Assembly (NCBI GenBank): GCA_002435715.1
Contig: DISD01000089.1
Span: 1 to 23,521, forward strand
DNA: 23,521 nucleotides
Direction of reading: 5' to 3'
Source of the DNA: Rhodospirillaceae bacterium UBA6219
Lineage (GTDB): Bacteria > Pseudomonadota > Alphaproteobacteria > Rhodospirillales > Magnetospirillaceae
Both the position numbers and the translations under genes were made by a program. A model generated the notes under the pieces. It ran no database searches. It had not been told where the DNA came from and saw only the letters and a program-made list of their open reading frames with translations. Below, one piece after another: positions 8,100 through 16,116 of this stretch (its first letter is position 1; every line of letters starts with the position of its first letter).

Positions 8100-9329
8100 A
8101 TGAGCAAGGAAAGCAAAAATCTGATCGTGGGCCTTGATATTGGCACTTCGAAGATCGCGTGCATCGTGGCCGAAGTGACGGCAGAAGGCACACTGGAGGT
8201 GATTGGCGCCGGGATGCACCAGTCGTCGGGTATGAAGAAGGGCATGGTGGTGAACATCGATGCCACGGTCGGTGCCATCCAGCAGGCACTGCAGGAAGCC
8301 GAGTTGATGGCGGATTGCAAGATCCGCGAGGTTTATACCGGCATCGCGGGCGGGCATATCCGCAGCTCGAATGCGCACGGCATGATCAAGATCAAGGAGA
8401 AGGAGGTGGTGCAGACCGATGTGGTGCGCGCCATCGAGACCGCCAGCTCGATCAGCCTGCCGGGCGACCAGCAGATCCTGCACATCCTGGAGCAGGAGTT
8501 CAGCATCGACGGGCAGGAAGGGATCAAGAAGCCGCTGGGCATGAGCGGGCTGCGCCTGGAAGTGGAGATTCACATCGTGACCGGTGCGGTGTCGGCGGTG
8601 CAGAACATTCTGAAGTGCATCCACCGCTGCGGCCTGGAAGTGAACGACATGATCCTGCAACCGCTGGCATCGAGCAAAGCGGTGCTGGCGGATGATGAAA
8701 AGGAATTGGGTGTGTGCCTGGTCGATATCGGCGGTGGCACCACCGATGTGGCGATCTTCACCAACGGCGCGATTCGTCACACGGCGGTGATCCCCATCGC
8801 CGGCGACCAGATCACCAACGATATCGCGATGGCGCTGCGCACGCCGACCAGGGATGCCGAAGACATCAAGATCAAGTACGGCTGTGCTTTGCGCCAGCTT
8901 GCGACCGATGCGCCGATCGAGGTGCCCGGTGTCGGCGAGCGCAGCGCGCGCATGTTGTCGCGGCAGACACTGGCGGAAGTGATCGAGCCGCGCGTGGAAG
9001 AGCTGTATTCGCTGGTGCAGACCGAGTTGCGGCGTAGCGGAATGGAAGAGCTGCTGTCTTCCGGCATCGTTATCACCGGCGGCAGTGCCGCGTTGCAGGG
9101 CATGGTCGAACTGGGTGAGGAGATATTTCATTTGCCGGTGCGTCTGGGATTGCCGCGCAATATCGGCGGCCTGTCGGCAGTGGTTAAGACGCCGCGGTAT
9201 GCGACGGGGGTGGGTTTGCTGCTGTACGGGATGGAGCGGCGGCAACGCAACGAAGGTGTGCGAGTGGGGGCGGGGTCGTTCAAGGAGGTGCTGGAAAAGA
9301 TGAAGGCATGGTTCAGGGGGAATTTTTAG
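8100..9329 (+). CDS. ftsA: Cell division protein FtsA
   Basis: FtsA is the actin-like ATPase that anchors FtsZ to the membrane and recruits later division proteins. The start ATG 8100 gives a 409-residue protein beginning MSKESKNLIVGLDIGTSK, matching the family; a longer frame from 7956 would lie inside ftsQ. GGGAG at 8086-8090 is the likely ribosome binding site. Phosphate loop 1 is GLDIGTSKIACI (11-22), phosphate loop 2 is LVDIGGGTTDVAIF, and the adenosine motif is VITGGSAALQG. The last residues (EVLEKMKAWFRGNF) form the amphipathic membrane-targeting helix. Confidence 0.97.
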   Translation: MSKESKNLIVGLDIGTSKIACIVAEVTAEGTLEVIGAGMHQSSGMKKGMVVNIDATVGAIQQALQEAELMADCKIREVYTGIAGGHIRSSNAHGMIKIKEKEVVQTDVVRAIETASSISLPGDQQILHILEQEFSIDGQEGIKKPLGMSGLRLEVEIHIVTGAVSAVQNILKCIHRCGLEVNDMILQPLASSKAVLADDEKELGVCLVDIGGGTTDVAIFTNGAIRHTAVIPIAGDQITNDIAMALRTPTRDAEDIKIKYGCALRQLATDAPIEVPGVGERSARMLSRQTLAEVIEPRVEELYSLVQTELRRSGMEELLSSGIVITGGSAALQGMVELGEEIFHLPVRLGLPRNIGGLSAVVKTPRYATGVGLLLYGMERRQRNEGVRVGAGSFKEVLEKMKAWFRGNF

Positions 9330-9379
9330 CAGGTATGGCAGTGCGGTTTTTTTAATTTGATATCAACCCAAGGAGAAAA

Positions 9380-10540
9380 ATGATGGCTTTCGAACTGTTG
9401 GATGCACAACCGCAAGGCGCGGTGATCAAGGTGGTGGGGGTGGGCGGCTGCGGCGGGAATGCCGTTGATCACATGATCGAGCAAGGCGTGCAAGGCGTCG
9501 AGTTCATCACCATCAATACCGATGCGCAGGCATTGAAACGCAGCAAGGCCCGGGTCCAGTTGCAGATCGGCGCGAGCCTGACCAAGGGGTTGGGGGCCGG
9601 TGCAAAGCCGCAGGTGGGGCAGGCGGCAGCCGAAGAGGATCGGGAGCGCATCGCCGAAATTATTGGTGATGCCAATATGGTGTTCATCACTGCGGGGATG
9701 GGGGGCGGCACCGGCACGGGCGCCGCCCCGATCGTGGCGCAGGTGGCCAAGGAAATGGGTATCCTCACCGTGGCGGTGGTGACCAAGCCGTTCCTGTTCG
9801 AGGGAAGGCGCATGGCGCTGGCGCAAACCGGCATCGAGGAATTGGCGATGTATGTCGATTCGCTCATCATCGTGCCGAATGCCAAATTGATGGAAGTGCT
9901 GGGCGGCAAAACCACGCTGCCGGAAGCGTTCAAGGCGGCGAACGGTGTTTTGCAGGGTGCGGTGGCGGGCATCGCCGAGGTGATCAACGTGCCGGGCATG
10001 GTCAACGTGGACTTCGCCGATGTGTGCACGCTGATGTCGGAGAACGGCATGGCGATGATGGGCGCGGCTTCCGCTGCCGGCGAAGGGCGGGCACAGCGTG
10101 CCGCGGAACAGGCGATCGCCAGCCCGCTGCTGGAAGACGTCGATCTGTCCGGCGCGCGAGGGGTGTTGGTCAACATCACCTCGAGCAGCAACATCACGCT
10201 GGAAGAATTCCATGAGGTGATGAACTGCTTCCAGTTCGCTGCTGCGGAAGCCACGGTGATCGTGGGTTCGGTATTTGACGAAAACATGGGTGATGAGCTG
10301 CGTGTGACCATCGTGGCAACCGGCCTCGGCTCACTGCGCAAGCCGCAAGCCAAACCGGTACTGGCTTACGAGAAGCAGCAGCGCACCGGCACGCATGATG
10401 CGCCGCTGGCCGATTTCGACGCGCTGGAAACGCCGTCTGTCTGGCGTTCCGGACGCAACCGTGAGGCGGTTGAAGCGATGAAGCAATCCGGAGTGGAGAC
10501 GCTGGATATCCCTTCATTCCTGCGCAAGCAGGCAGATTGA
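9380..10540 (+). CDS. ftsZ: Cell division GTPase FtsZ
   Basis: FtsZ is the tubulin homologue that forms the division ring. The 386-residue protein starts at ATG 9380 after AAGGAG; a second ATG follows directly. The nucleotide pocket VVGVGGCGGNAV begins near residue 18, the tubulin signature GGGTGTGAAP is at 108-117, and the T7 catalytic loop NVDFADV (209-215) is complete. A variable linker of about 45 residues leads to the conserved C-terminal peptide LDIPSFLRKQAD, which binds FtsA and ZipA. Fifty bases separate it from ftsA. Confidence 0.98.
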   Translation: MMAFELLDAQPQGAVIKVVGVGGCGGNAVDHMIEQGVQGVEFITINTDAQALKRSKARVQLQIGASLTKGLGAGAKPQVGQAAAEEDRERIAEIIGDANMVFITAGMGGGTGTGAAPIVAQVAKEMGILTVAVVTKPFLFEGRRMALAQTGIEELAMYVDSLIIVPNAKLMEVLGGKTTLPEAFKAANGVLQGAVAGIAEVINVPGMVNVDFADVCTLMSENGMAMMGAASAAGEGRAQRAAEQAIASPLLEDVDLSGARGVLVNITSSSNITLEEFHEVMNCFQFAAAEATVIVGSVFDENMGDELRVTIVATGLGSLRKPQAKPVLAYEKQQRTGTHDAPLADFDALETPSVWRSGRNREAVEAMKQSGVETLDIPSFLRKQAD

Positions 10541-10625
10541 AAAAATGAGCGCAGGAGCGAGTGGCGCAGCAGGTGCGATGTGGCGCCATGTTAAACTGCG
10601 CGGGAGTTGTGTCGGGTAAGACAAA

Positions 10626-11537
10626 ATGGTCAAGCAACGTACTTTGAAGACAATGGTCGAGGCGACAGGCGTCGGGCTGCACACCGGCGAAAAGGTCTAT
10701 CTGACCCTGCGTCCGGCTGCTGCGGATACGGGGGTCGTATTTCGCCGTGTGGATTTGCCGCAGCCGGTGGATATCCGTGCCGAGGCGAGGGCGGTGAACG
10801 ATACGCGCTTATCCACCTGTCTCGAGGCCAACGGGGTGCGGGTGGCGACAATCGAGCATCTGATGTCTGCCTTGTCAGGCTTGGGCATCGATAATGCCAT
10901 CGTGGAACTGACCAGTCCCGAGCTACCCATCATGGATGGCAGCGCGGGGACCTTCATCTTCCTGCTGCAATCCGCCGGAATCGTTGAACAGGATGCCGCG
11001 AAGAAATTCATTCGCATCAGGAAGACAGTCGAGGTGAAAGATGGTGACAAATGGGTTCGCTTCGAGCCCTACAATGGCTACCGCCTCAATTTCACCATTG
11101 ATTTTGCCCATCCGGTGTTTACCGGTACAAAACAGAAGGTGACTGTGGATCTGGGCAAGCAATCCTATGTGAAAGAAGTTAGTCGTGCCCGCACCTTCGG
11201 GTTTATGCAGGAGGTGGAGTATATGCGCGCGCAGGGGCTGGCGCTGGGCGGCAATCTGGATAACGCCATCGTGATGGATGAATACCGTGTGATCAACCCG
11301 GACGGATTGCGGTTCGAGGATGAATTCGTCAAGCACAAGGTGCTGGATGCGATTGGGGATTTGTATTTACTCGGGCATCCGCTGATTGGTGCTTTTTCGG
11401 GGCACAAGTCTGGTCATGCCCTGAATAATGCACTGTGCCGCGCCCTGCTGGCAGATGAGCAGGCATGGGAATTTGTCGCCTTCGACAACAAGGAGGAAGC
11501 GCCGGATTTTCTGCGTCTGCAACTACAGGTGGCTTGA
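10626..11537 (+). CDS. lpxC: UDP-3-O-acyl-N-acetylglucosamine deacetylase
   Basis: LpxC is the zinc enzyme for the committed step of lipid A synthesis, found in Gram-negative bacteria. The 303-residue product starts MVKQRTLKTMVEATGVGLHTG, as in the family. Zinc ligands H78 (TIEHLMSA), H237 and D241 (HKVLDAIGD) are present, and the catalytic histidine is H264 (SGHKSGH). The ribosome binding site is weak. It follows ftsZ by 85 bases with no clear terminator between them, so it may share transcripts with the dcw cluster. Confidence 0.97.
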   Translation: MVKQRTLKTMVEATGVGLHTGEKVYLTLRPAAADTGVVFRRVDLPQPVDIRAEARAVNDTRLSTCLEANGVRVATIEHLMSALSGLGIDNAIVELTSPELPIMDGSAGTFIFLLQSAGIVEQDAAKKFIRIRKTVEVKDGDKWVRFEPYNGYRLNFTIDFAHPVFTGTKQKVTVDLGKQSYVKEVSRARTFGFMQEVEYMRAQGLALGGNLDNAIVMDEYRVINPDGLRFEDEFVKHKVLDAIGDLYLLGHPLIGAFSGHKSGHALNNALCRALLADEQAWEFVAFDNKEEAPDFLRLQLQVA

Positions 11538-11540
11538 CGC

Positions 11541-11738
11541 ATGTTGATTCGGCTGATCCTGTTGTTGTCGGCCCTGTTTGTGGTGGTGGCTGTGGGGGCC
11601 TATCTTTTCTTGCGTGATGCGCGCTATCTCAAGTGGGCTGTGCAGCTCGCACAGTTTGTCGTGTTCCTGCTGCTGGTGTTCGTGGTGTTGTATTTGCTGG
11701 AACGCTTCGGCTTGTCTGCCTGGCGCGTTTTCAATTAG
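11541..11738 (+). CDS. Small two-helix membrane protein, unknown function
   Basis: This 65-residue product starts three bases after the lpxC stop, with AGGTGG in the lpxC end as a possible ribosome binding site. Two hydrophobic helices (about 2-24 and 32-54) are separated by the charged turn LRDARYLKW, and the tail is ERFGLSAWRVFN. The codon use matches lpxC. I do not recognise a named family. Tight coupling to lpxC suggests co-expression and perhaps an envelope role, but no function can be assigned. Confidence 0.7.
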   Translation: MLIRLILLLSALFVVVAVGAYLFLRDARYLKWAVQLAQFVVFLLLVFVVLYLLERFGLSAWRVFN

Positions 11739-11756
11739 CCTGGAAAAAGCGGTTGC

Positions 11757-11871
11757 CACGGATGAACACGGGCTCTTACGGGCAACATTTGGGTGCACCA
11801 GTAAGGGTTATCACTGTTTGCCGATTTTGCCAAACTGGCATGATGGAGTGCGTTATCCGTGTGCATCTGCA
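11757..11871. repeat. Degenerate inverted repeat between convergent genes
   Basis: The 142-base gap between the small membrane gene and dciA contains CACGGATGAACACGG (11757-11771). This is inverted, with 11 of 15 positions matching, in CCGTGTGCATCTGCA (11857-11871). Similar CACGGATGAACACGG arms are a common dispersed intergenic repeat in bacteria (from memory). The segment holds no gene and no clear intrinsic terminator, although convergent transcription would call for one. Confidence 0.4.
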
Positions 11872-11880
11872 GCTTAATGG

Positions 11881-12306
11881 TTAGCGTGCACGCTTGATCA
11901 TTCGTTGAAGTGATGATTTTAGAGGGCTGTTGCCGGGTAGTTCTTCAGCGAGCGCCTCAAGGGCTTGCCTGCCCTGCTGGCCGAGTAACCTTGGGTGGGC
12001 GGGTGCAGTGGGGGGCGTGTTGCTTGCTTGCACCCGAATCTGAATTCCAGTAATCTCGCATCCCCTTGTTCGAAATGAGGAAATTAGCTGGGGGGTAAGT
12101 TGGCGCAGTTTTCCGGCCACAGCACCGTTGTCCGCCTCCAGTGTCAGATGCCCGTCAGCGCAGCAGGCAACGCGGCTGCTTTGAGCAAGTGTGGGAGGGA
12201 CGATCGCTTGAAAATGGCGCTGCAACAGGGATAATTGCCCGACCACTTGTGCCAGTGAGCGCAGATTGGGATTGGAATTAATGAAGGCGTTCAGGTGATG
12301 TGTCAC
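11881..12306 (-). CDS. dciA: DciA-like DUF721 protein (replicative helicase loader)
   Basis: DUF721/DciA proteins assist loading of the replicative helicase DnaB in bacteria lacking DnaC-type loaders. From GTG 12306 the protein has 141 residues. The N-terminal DUF721 core runs from LRSLAQVVGQLSLLQRHFQ through a segment resembling VACCADGHLTLEADNGAVAGKLRQL to the strand ITGIQIRVQ. A basic C-terminal tail with LEALAEELPGNSPLKSSLQ follows. A longer frame from ATG 12405 would be antisense to the start of the peptidase gene and does not look conserved. No strong ribosome binding site is visible, so the start is uncertain. Location next to lpxC and secA fits betaproteobacteria. Confidence 0.8.
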   Translation of the reverse strand: MTHHLNAFINSNPNLRSLAQVVGQLSLLQRHFQAIVPPTLAQSSRVACCADGHLTLEADNGAVAGKLRQLTPQLISSFRTRGCEITGIQIRVQASNTPPTAPAHPRLLGQQGRQALEALAEELPGNSPLKSSLQRMIKRAR

Positions 12307-12339
12307 AGTTTTCAGGTAGTCCCGTAGAAGGAGTATGGC

Positions 12340-13263
12340 GTGAATATTATTCTGGTTTCCAGCCGTTTTGCAAAAGCACGCAGCCTGACTCTGACTGGTG
12401 TGCATGTGTTTATTGCGGGATTGGTGATGGCCATTCTATTCGTTACTGCGGTGTTGATGGCGCAGTATGCCATCGTTCGCCTGCAGTCCGGGGTGATGAG
12501 CGATGAGTTACGCACTTGGCTGGCGAGTGCGCAAGCCGAAGAGCAGCGTAAACAGGAGGTTTACCTGCGTCAGAGTCTGGATGCAATGGCGGTTCGCCTT
12601 GGGCAGATGCAGGCACAGTTACAGCGTCTGGATGGCCTGGGGGCAAGACTCGCCAAGCTGAGCGGTATGAAGCCTAGCGAGTTTTCGTTTGACCTCGCCC
12701 CCGCACGGGGTGGCCCCTATTTGCCGGCCTCGCCGCAACAAGAGGTATCAATGAAATCCTTGGGCGAGCAGTTGGAGGGCTTGAGTGTATTGCTGGGTGA
12801 CCGCAGTGACAAGCTGGTCGCGCTGGAGACGTTGTTGCAGCAGGACAGGCTGGATAAAAAGATGCTTCCTTCGGTTGCACCAGTCCGATCCAGCTGGTAT
12901 TCATCCAATTTTGGCTGGCGCCTGGATCCATTCACCGGCCAGAATGCGCTACACGAAGGTGTGGATTACATGGTTCCTGAAGGCACTTCGATTTATGCCT
13001 CTGCCGGTGGCGTAGTGGTGTTCGCGGGGCTGCACCCCCAGTATGGTAATATGGTCGAGCTTGATCACGGCAACCAGATTATGACCCGCTACGCCCATGC
13101 TTCCAGGGTATTGGTACAGGTGGGCGAGGTAGTGCGGCGCGGACATGAGATAGCACGGGTGGGCAACACCGGGCGCTCCACCGGTAATCACCTGCATTTT
13201 GAGGTGCGTTACAAGGGGGTCGCGCAAAATCCCGTGCGGTTCTTGCAAAAAGCCGCTGGTTGA
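12340..13263 (+). CDS. M23-family (LytM domain) peptidase, membrane anchored
   Basis: Probable zinc endopeptidase that cuts peptide cross-links in peptidoglycan, or a LytM regulator of cell wall amidases. It starts at GTG 12340, six bases after AAGGAG, and has 307 residues. A membrane helix lies at about 22-43, then a helical, probably coiled-coil region at about 52-110. A linker follows, then the LytM domain from SSNFGWRLDPFTG (188-200). Zinc and catalytic residues are intact: H205 and D209 (HEGVDY), H253 (YAHAS), H284 and H286 (HLHFEV). The intact set argues for an active enzyme rather than an inactive EnvC-type activator. Its place before secA is common in betaproteobacteria. Confidence 0.92.
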   Translation: MNIILVSSRFAKARSLTLTGVHVFIAGLVMAILFVTAVLMAQYAIVRLQSGVMSDELRTWLASAQAEEQRKQEVYLRQSLDAMAVRLGQMQAQLQRLDGLGARLAKLSGMKPSEFSFDLAPARGGPYLPASPQQEVSMKSLGEQLEGLSVLLGDRSDKLVALETLLQQDRLDKKMLPSVAPVRSSWYSSNFGWRLDPFTGQNALHEGVDYMVPEGTSIYASAGGVVVFAGLHPQYGNMVELDHGNQIMTRYAHASRVLVQVGEVVRRGHEIARVGNTGRSTGNHLHFEVRYKGVAQNPVRFLQKAAG

Positions 13264-13282
13264 GCGTGTTGATTCCGCGCCA

Positions 13283-13310
13283 GGGTGAGGTGAGCGCCTC
13301 ACCCTTTTTA
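13283..13310 (+). terminator. Intrinsic terminator after the M23 peptidase gene
   Basis: GGGTGAGG (13283-13290) and CCTCACCC (13297-13304) form a perfect 8-bp stem with loop TGAGCG, followed by TTTTTATTTGTTT. This is a strong plus-strand terminator. It ends only about 35 bases before the secA start codon, leaving little room for a separate secA promoter. Confidence 0.88.
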
Positions 13311-13344
13311 TTTGTTTGCAATATCAGCCACAGAAAATGACAGC

Positions 13345-16065
13345 ATGATTTCCAGATTGTTAAAGTCCGTCTTCGGTAGCCGCAATGACCGCCTGCTCAA
13401 ACAATACCGGCAGGCCGTTGCCCGCATCAACACCCTTGAGCCTGTAATCTCTGAACTCTCCGATGAGGCGCTTCAAGCCAAAACCCCGGAATTCAGGCGG
13501 CGTTTGGAGCAGGGTGAATCACTCAATGATTTGTTGCCGGAGGCTTTCGCCGTGGTGCGCGAAGGCAGCCGCCGCATATTGCAGATGCGGCATTTCGATG
13601 TGCAGCTGGTGGGCGGCATGGTGCTGCATTACGGCAAGATCGCCGAAATGCGCACCGGTGAAGGCAAGACCCTGGTCGCCACCTTGCCGGTTTACCTGAA
13701 CGCCCTGACCGGCGCCGGCGTCCATGTGGTCACCGTCAACGATTACCTGGCCATGCGCGACGCCGAATGGATGGGCCGGGTCTACCGCTTCCTGGGCCTG
13801 ACCGTCGGCATCATCCATCATGGTCTGGACGACGACCAGCGCCGCACCGCCTATGCCTGCGACGTCACCTACGGCACCAACAACGAATTGGGCTTCGACT
13901 ATCTGCGCGACAACATGAAGTTCCGGCTGGAAGAAATGGTCCACCGGCCCTTCAATTACGCCATCGTCGACGAAGTGGACTCGATCCTGATCGACGAAGC
14001 GCGCACGCCCCTGATCATTTCCGGTCCCACCGAGGACAATTCGGAACTGTATCGTCTGGTCGACCGCATCATTCCGCTCTTGGTGGAAGGCGATTTCGAA
14101 AAGGACGAAAAGGCCCGCGCCGTCACCCTGACCGAAACGGGCACCGAACACGCCGAGCAATTGCTGGTGGAAGCCGGCCTGATGAAGGAAGGCGGCAACC
14201 TGTACGACGTCGCCAATGTCAGCCTGGTCCACCACGTCAACCAGGCTTTGCGCGCCCACAAGCTGTTCACCAAGGATGTGGACTACATCGTCAAGGCCGA
14301 CAAGGTCGTCATCATCGACGAATTCACCGGCCGCATGATGGAAGGACGCCGCTATTCCGAGGGCCTGCATCAGGCCTTGGAAGCCAAGGAAGGCGTCACC
14401 ATCCAGAACGAAAACCAGACTCTGGCCTCCATCACCTTCCAGAATCTGTTCCGTCTTTATCCCAAGCTGTCGGGCATGACCGGCACCGCCATGACCGAAG
14501 CCGGCGAATTCCAGGAAATCTATAACCTGGAAGTGGTGGACATGCCCACCAACCGCCCGGTCAGCCGTATCGATTCCGATGACGAGGTCTATCGCACGGC
14601 GGGCGAAAAGTTCGACGCCATCGTCACCCTGATCCAGGAATGCCAGGGGCGTGGCCAGCCGGTTCTGGTGGGCACCACCAGCATTGAAAAGTCGGAATTG
14701 CTGTCCGAACTGCTGAAGAAGAAGAAGATCACCCACCAGGTGCTGAACGCCCGTTATCACGAGCAGGAAGCCTATATCGTGGCCCAGGCCGGCGTGCCCG
14801 GCGCGGTGACCATCGCCACCAACATGGCCGGTCGCGGCACCGACATCCAGCTGGGCGGCAATTTGGACATGCGGGTGCGCCTGGAACTGGCCGACATCGC
14901 CGACGAAGCGGAAAAGGCCAAGCGCGAAGCCGCCATCGCCGCCGAGATCGAGACCCTGAAGGCCAAGGCCATGGAAGCCGGCGGCCTGTACGTGGTCGGT
15001 ACCGAACGCCATGAAAGCCGTCGCATCGACAACCAGCTGCGCGGCCGATCGGGGCGTCAGGGCGACCCCGGCGCGTCGAAGTTCTTCCTGTCCCTGGAAG
15101 ACGATTTGATGCGCATCTTCGGCTCGGAACGCATGGACGGCATGCTGCGCAAGCTGGGCCTGAAGGAAGGCGAAGCCATCATCCACCCCTGGATCAACAA
15201 GGCCTTGGAAAAGGCCCAGCAGAAGGTGGAAGCGCGCAATTTCGACGTCCGTAAGAACCTGCTGAAGTTCGACGACGTCATGAACGACCAGCGCAAGGTC
15301 ATCTACGAACAGCGCAAGGAATTGATGCAGGCCGAAGACGTCGCCGACGACGTCGCCGCCATGCGTCACGAAGTGATCGGTGAATTGGTCGCCCGTGCCA
15401 TTCCCGAACGCGCCTATGCCGAGGAATGGAACACCGCGCTGTTGCACGAAGAAGTGCTGCGCGTGTTCAACCTGGACCTGCCCATCGCCGATTGGGCCAA
15501 GGAAGAAGGCATCGCCGACCAGGAAATCCGCCACCGCATCACCGATACCGTGGACCGCAAGATGGCGTCCAAGGCCGCCGAATACGGCCCCGAGATCATG
15601 CGTATGGTGGAAAAAAGCCTGTTGCTGCAGATCCTGGACCAGGCCTGGAAGGAACACCTGCTGCAATTGGATCACCTGCGTCAGGGCATCGGCCTGCGCG
15701 CCTATGGTCAGCGCGATCCGCTGAACGAATACAAGCGCGAAGCCTTCAACCTGTTCGAACAGATGCTGGACGATTTGCGCGAACGCGTCACCAGCGTGCT
15801 GGCCCATGTGGAACTGCGCGTCGGCCCGTCCGAGGACGAAGTCAACCAAAGCCTGACGCCGCGCCAGCAGGAAATGCACGAAAGCCGCCAGGACCCGGCC
15901 TTTGCCGATGCCGCCGCCGAAGCCGGCATCGCGGGTGCCGGGACCGTGCGCAACCGCACCGCCAATCCCAACGACCCGTCCACCTGGGGGGCGACCCCGC
16001 GCAACGCCCCCTGCCCCTGTGGATCGGGCAAGAAGTACAAGCACTGCCACGGCAGCTTGAACTGA
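13345..16065 (+). CDS. secA: Protein translocase ATPase SecA (apparent two-source chimera)
   Basis: SecA drives preprotein export through SecYEG. The reading frame gives 906 residues from ATG 13345, whose N-terminus SVFGSRNDRLLKQY fits betaproteobacterial SecA; an in-frame TTG at 13312 lies too close to the terminator. Walker A MRTGEGKT is at 102-109, the DEAD-type motif is DEVDSILIDEAR, motif VI is the QLRGRSGRQGDPG region, and the C-terminal zinc motif is CPCGSGKKYKHCHG. The first 80-95 codons use AGA, TTA, ATA, AGG and CTT with betaproteobacterial residues. After about codon 100 the codon use shifts to GTC/GCC/ACC and residues such as HHGLDDDQRR and NMKFRLEEMVHRPFNYA are alphaproteobacterial. 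The frame is intact, but the gene as written probably joins two organisms. No good ribosome binding site precedes the start. Confidence 0.93.
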   Translation: MISRLLKSVFGSRNDRLLKQYRQAVARINTLEPVISELSDEALQAKTPEFRRRLEQGESLNDLLPEAFAVVREGSRRILQMRHFDVQLVGGMVLHYGKIAEMRTGEGKTLVATLPVYLNALTGAGVHVVTVNDYLAMRDAEWMGRVYRFLGLTVGIIHHGLDDDQRRTAYACDVTYGTNNELGFDYLRDNMKFRLEEMVHRPFNYAIVDEVDSILIDEARTPLIISGPTEDNSELYRLVDRIIPLLVEGDFEKDEKARAVTLTETGTEHAEQLLVEAGLMKEGGNLYDVANVSLVHHVNQALRAHKLFTKDVDYIVKADKVVIIDEFTGRMMEGRRYSEGLHQALEAKEGVTIQNENQTLASITFQNLFRLYPKLSGMTGTAMTEAGEFQEIYNLEVVDMPTNRPVSRIDSDDEVYRTAGEKFDAIVTLIQECQGRGQPVLVGTTSIEKSELLSELLKKKKITHQVLNARYHEQEAYIVAQAGVPGAVTIATNMAGRGTDIQLGGNLDMRVRLELADIADEAEKAKREAAIAAEIETLKAKAMEAGGLYVVGTERHESRRIDNQLRGRSGRQGDPGASKFFLSLEDDLMRIFGSERMDGMLRKLGLKEGEAIIHPWINKALEKAQQKVEARNFDVRKNLLKFDDVMNDQRKVIYEQRKELMQAEDVADDVAAMRHEVIGELVARAIPERAYAEEWNTALLHEEVLRVFNLDLPIADWAKEEGIADQEIRHRITDTVDRKMASKAAEYGPEIMRMVEKSLLLQILDQAWKEHLLQLDHLRQGIGLRAYGQRDPLNEYKREAFNLFEQMLDDLRERVTSVLAHVELRVGPSEDEVNQSLTPRQQEMHESRQDPAFADAAAEAGIAGAGTVRNRTANPNDPSTWGATPRNAPCPCGSGKKYKHCHGSLN
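13600..13720. other. Probable chimeric junction inside secA
   Basis: Upstream of this interval, gene order and codon use are those of a betaproteobacterial dcw cluster. Downstream, secA and every later gene have alphaproteobacterial character. The interval encodes HFDVQLVGG through LVATLPVYLNAL, among the most conserved parts of SecA, where two species would share long near-identical stretches. The exact base of crossover cannot be read from the sequence alone. Confidence 0.75.
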
Positions 16066-16069
16066 AAAC

Positions 16070-16103
16070 AACAACGGCCCGCCCTTCGGCGGGCCGTTGT
16101 TTA
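16070..16103. terminator. Bidirectional intrinsic terminator between secA and the SDR gene
   Basis: A 12-bp GC-rich stem CAACGGCCCGCC/GGCGGGCCGTTG (16072-16083/16088-16099) with a tight loop is followed by TTTATT on the plus strand. On the minus strand it is followed by TTTTCAG. It lies 5 bases after the secA stop and 14 bases after the convergent dehydrogenase stop, so it probably serves both. Confidence 0.92.
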
Positions 16104-16116
16104 TTCTCCTGGCGGC

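Noticed and set aside
9330..9379. Possible terminator between ftsA and ftsZ (T-run TTTTTTT)
   Set aside because: No stable stem precedes the T-run; ftsZ follows with a strong ribosome binding site.
13600..16065. Natural horizontal transfer of secA as the first explanation for the seam
   Set aside because: Not excluded, but exchange of an essential gene plus unrelated downstream genes across classes, joining in frame at the most conserved motif, is less likely than a misassembly. Kept as an alternative only.
13519..16074. 851-codon open frame on the minus strand opposite secA
   Set aside because: It mirrors secA, whose motifs are complete; the antisense product is low in complexity with no recognisable domain. 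Long antisense frames are common in GC-rich genes with strong codon bias.
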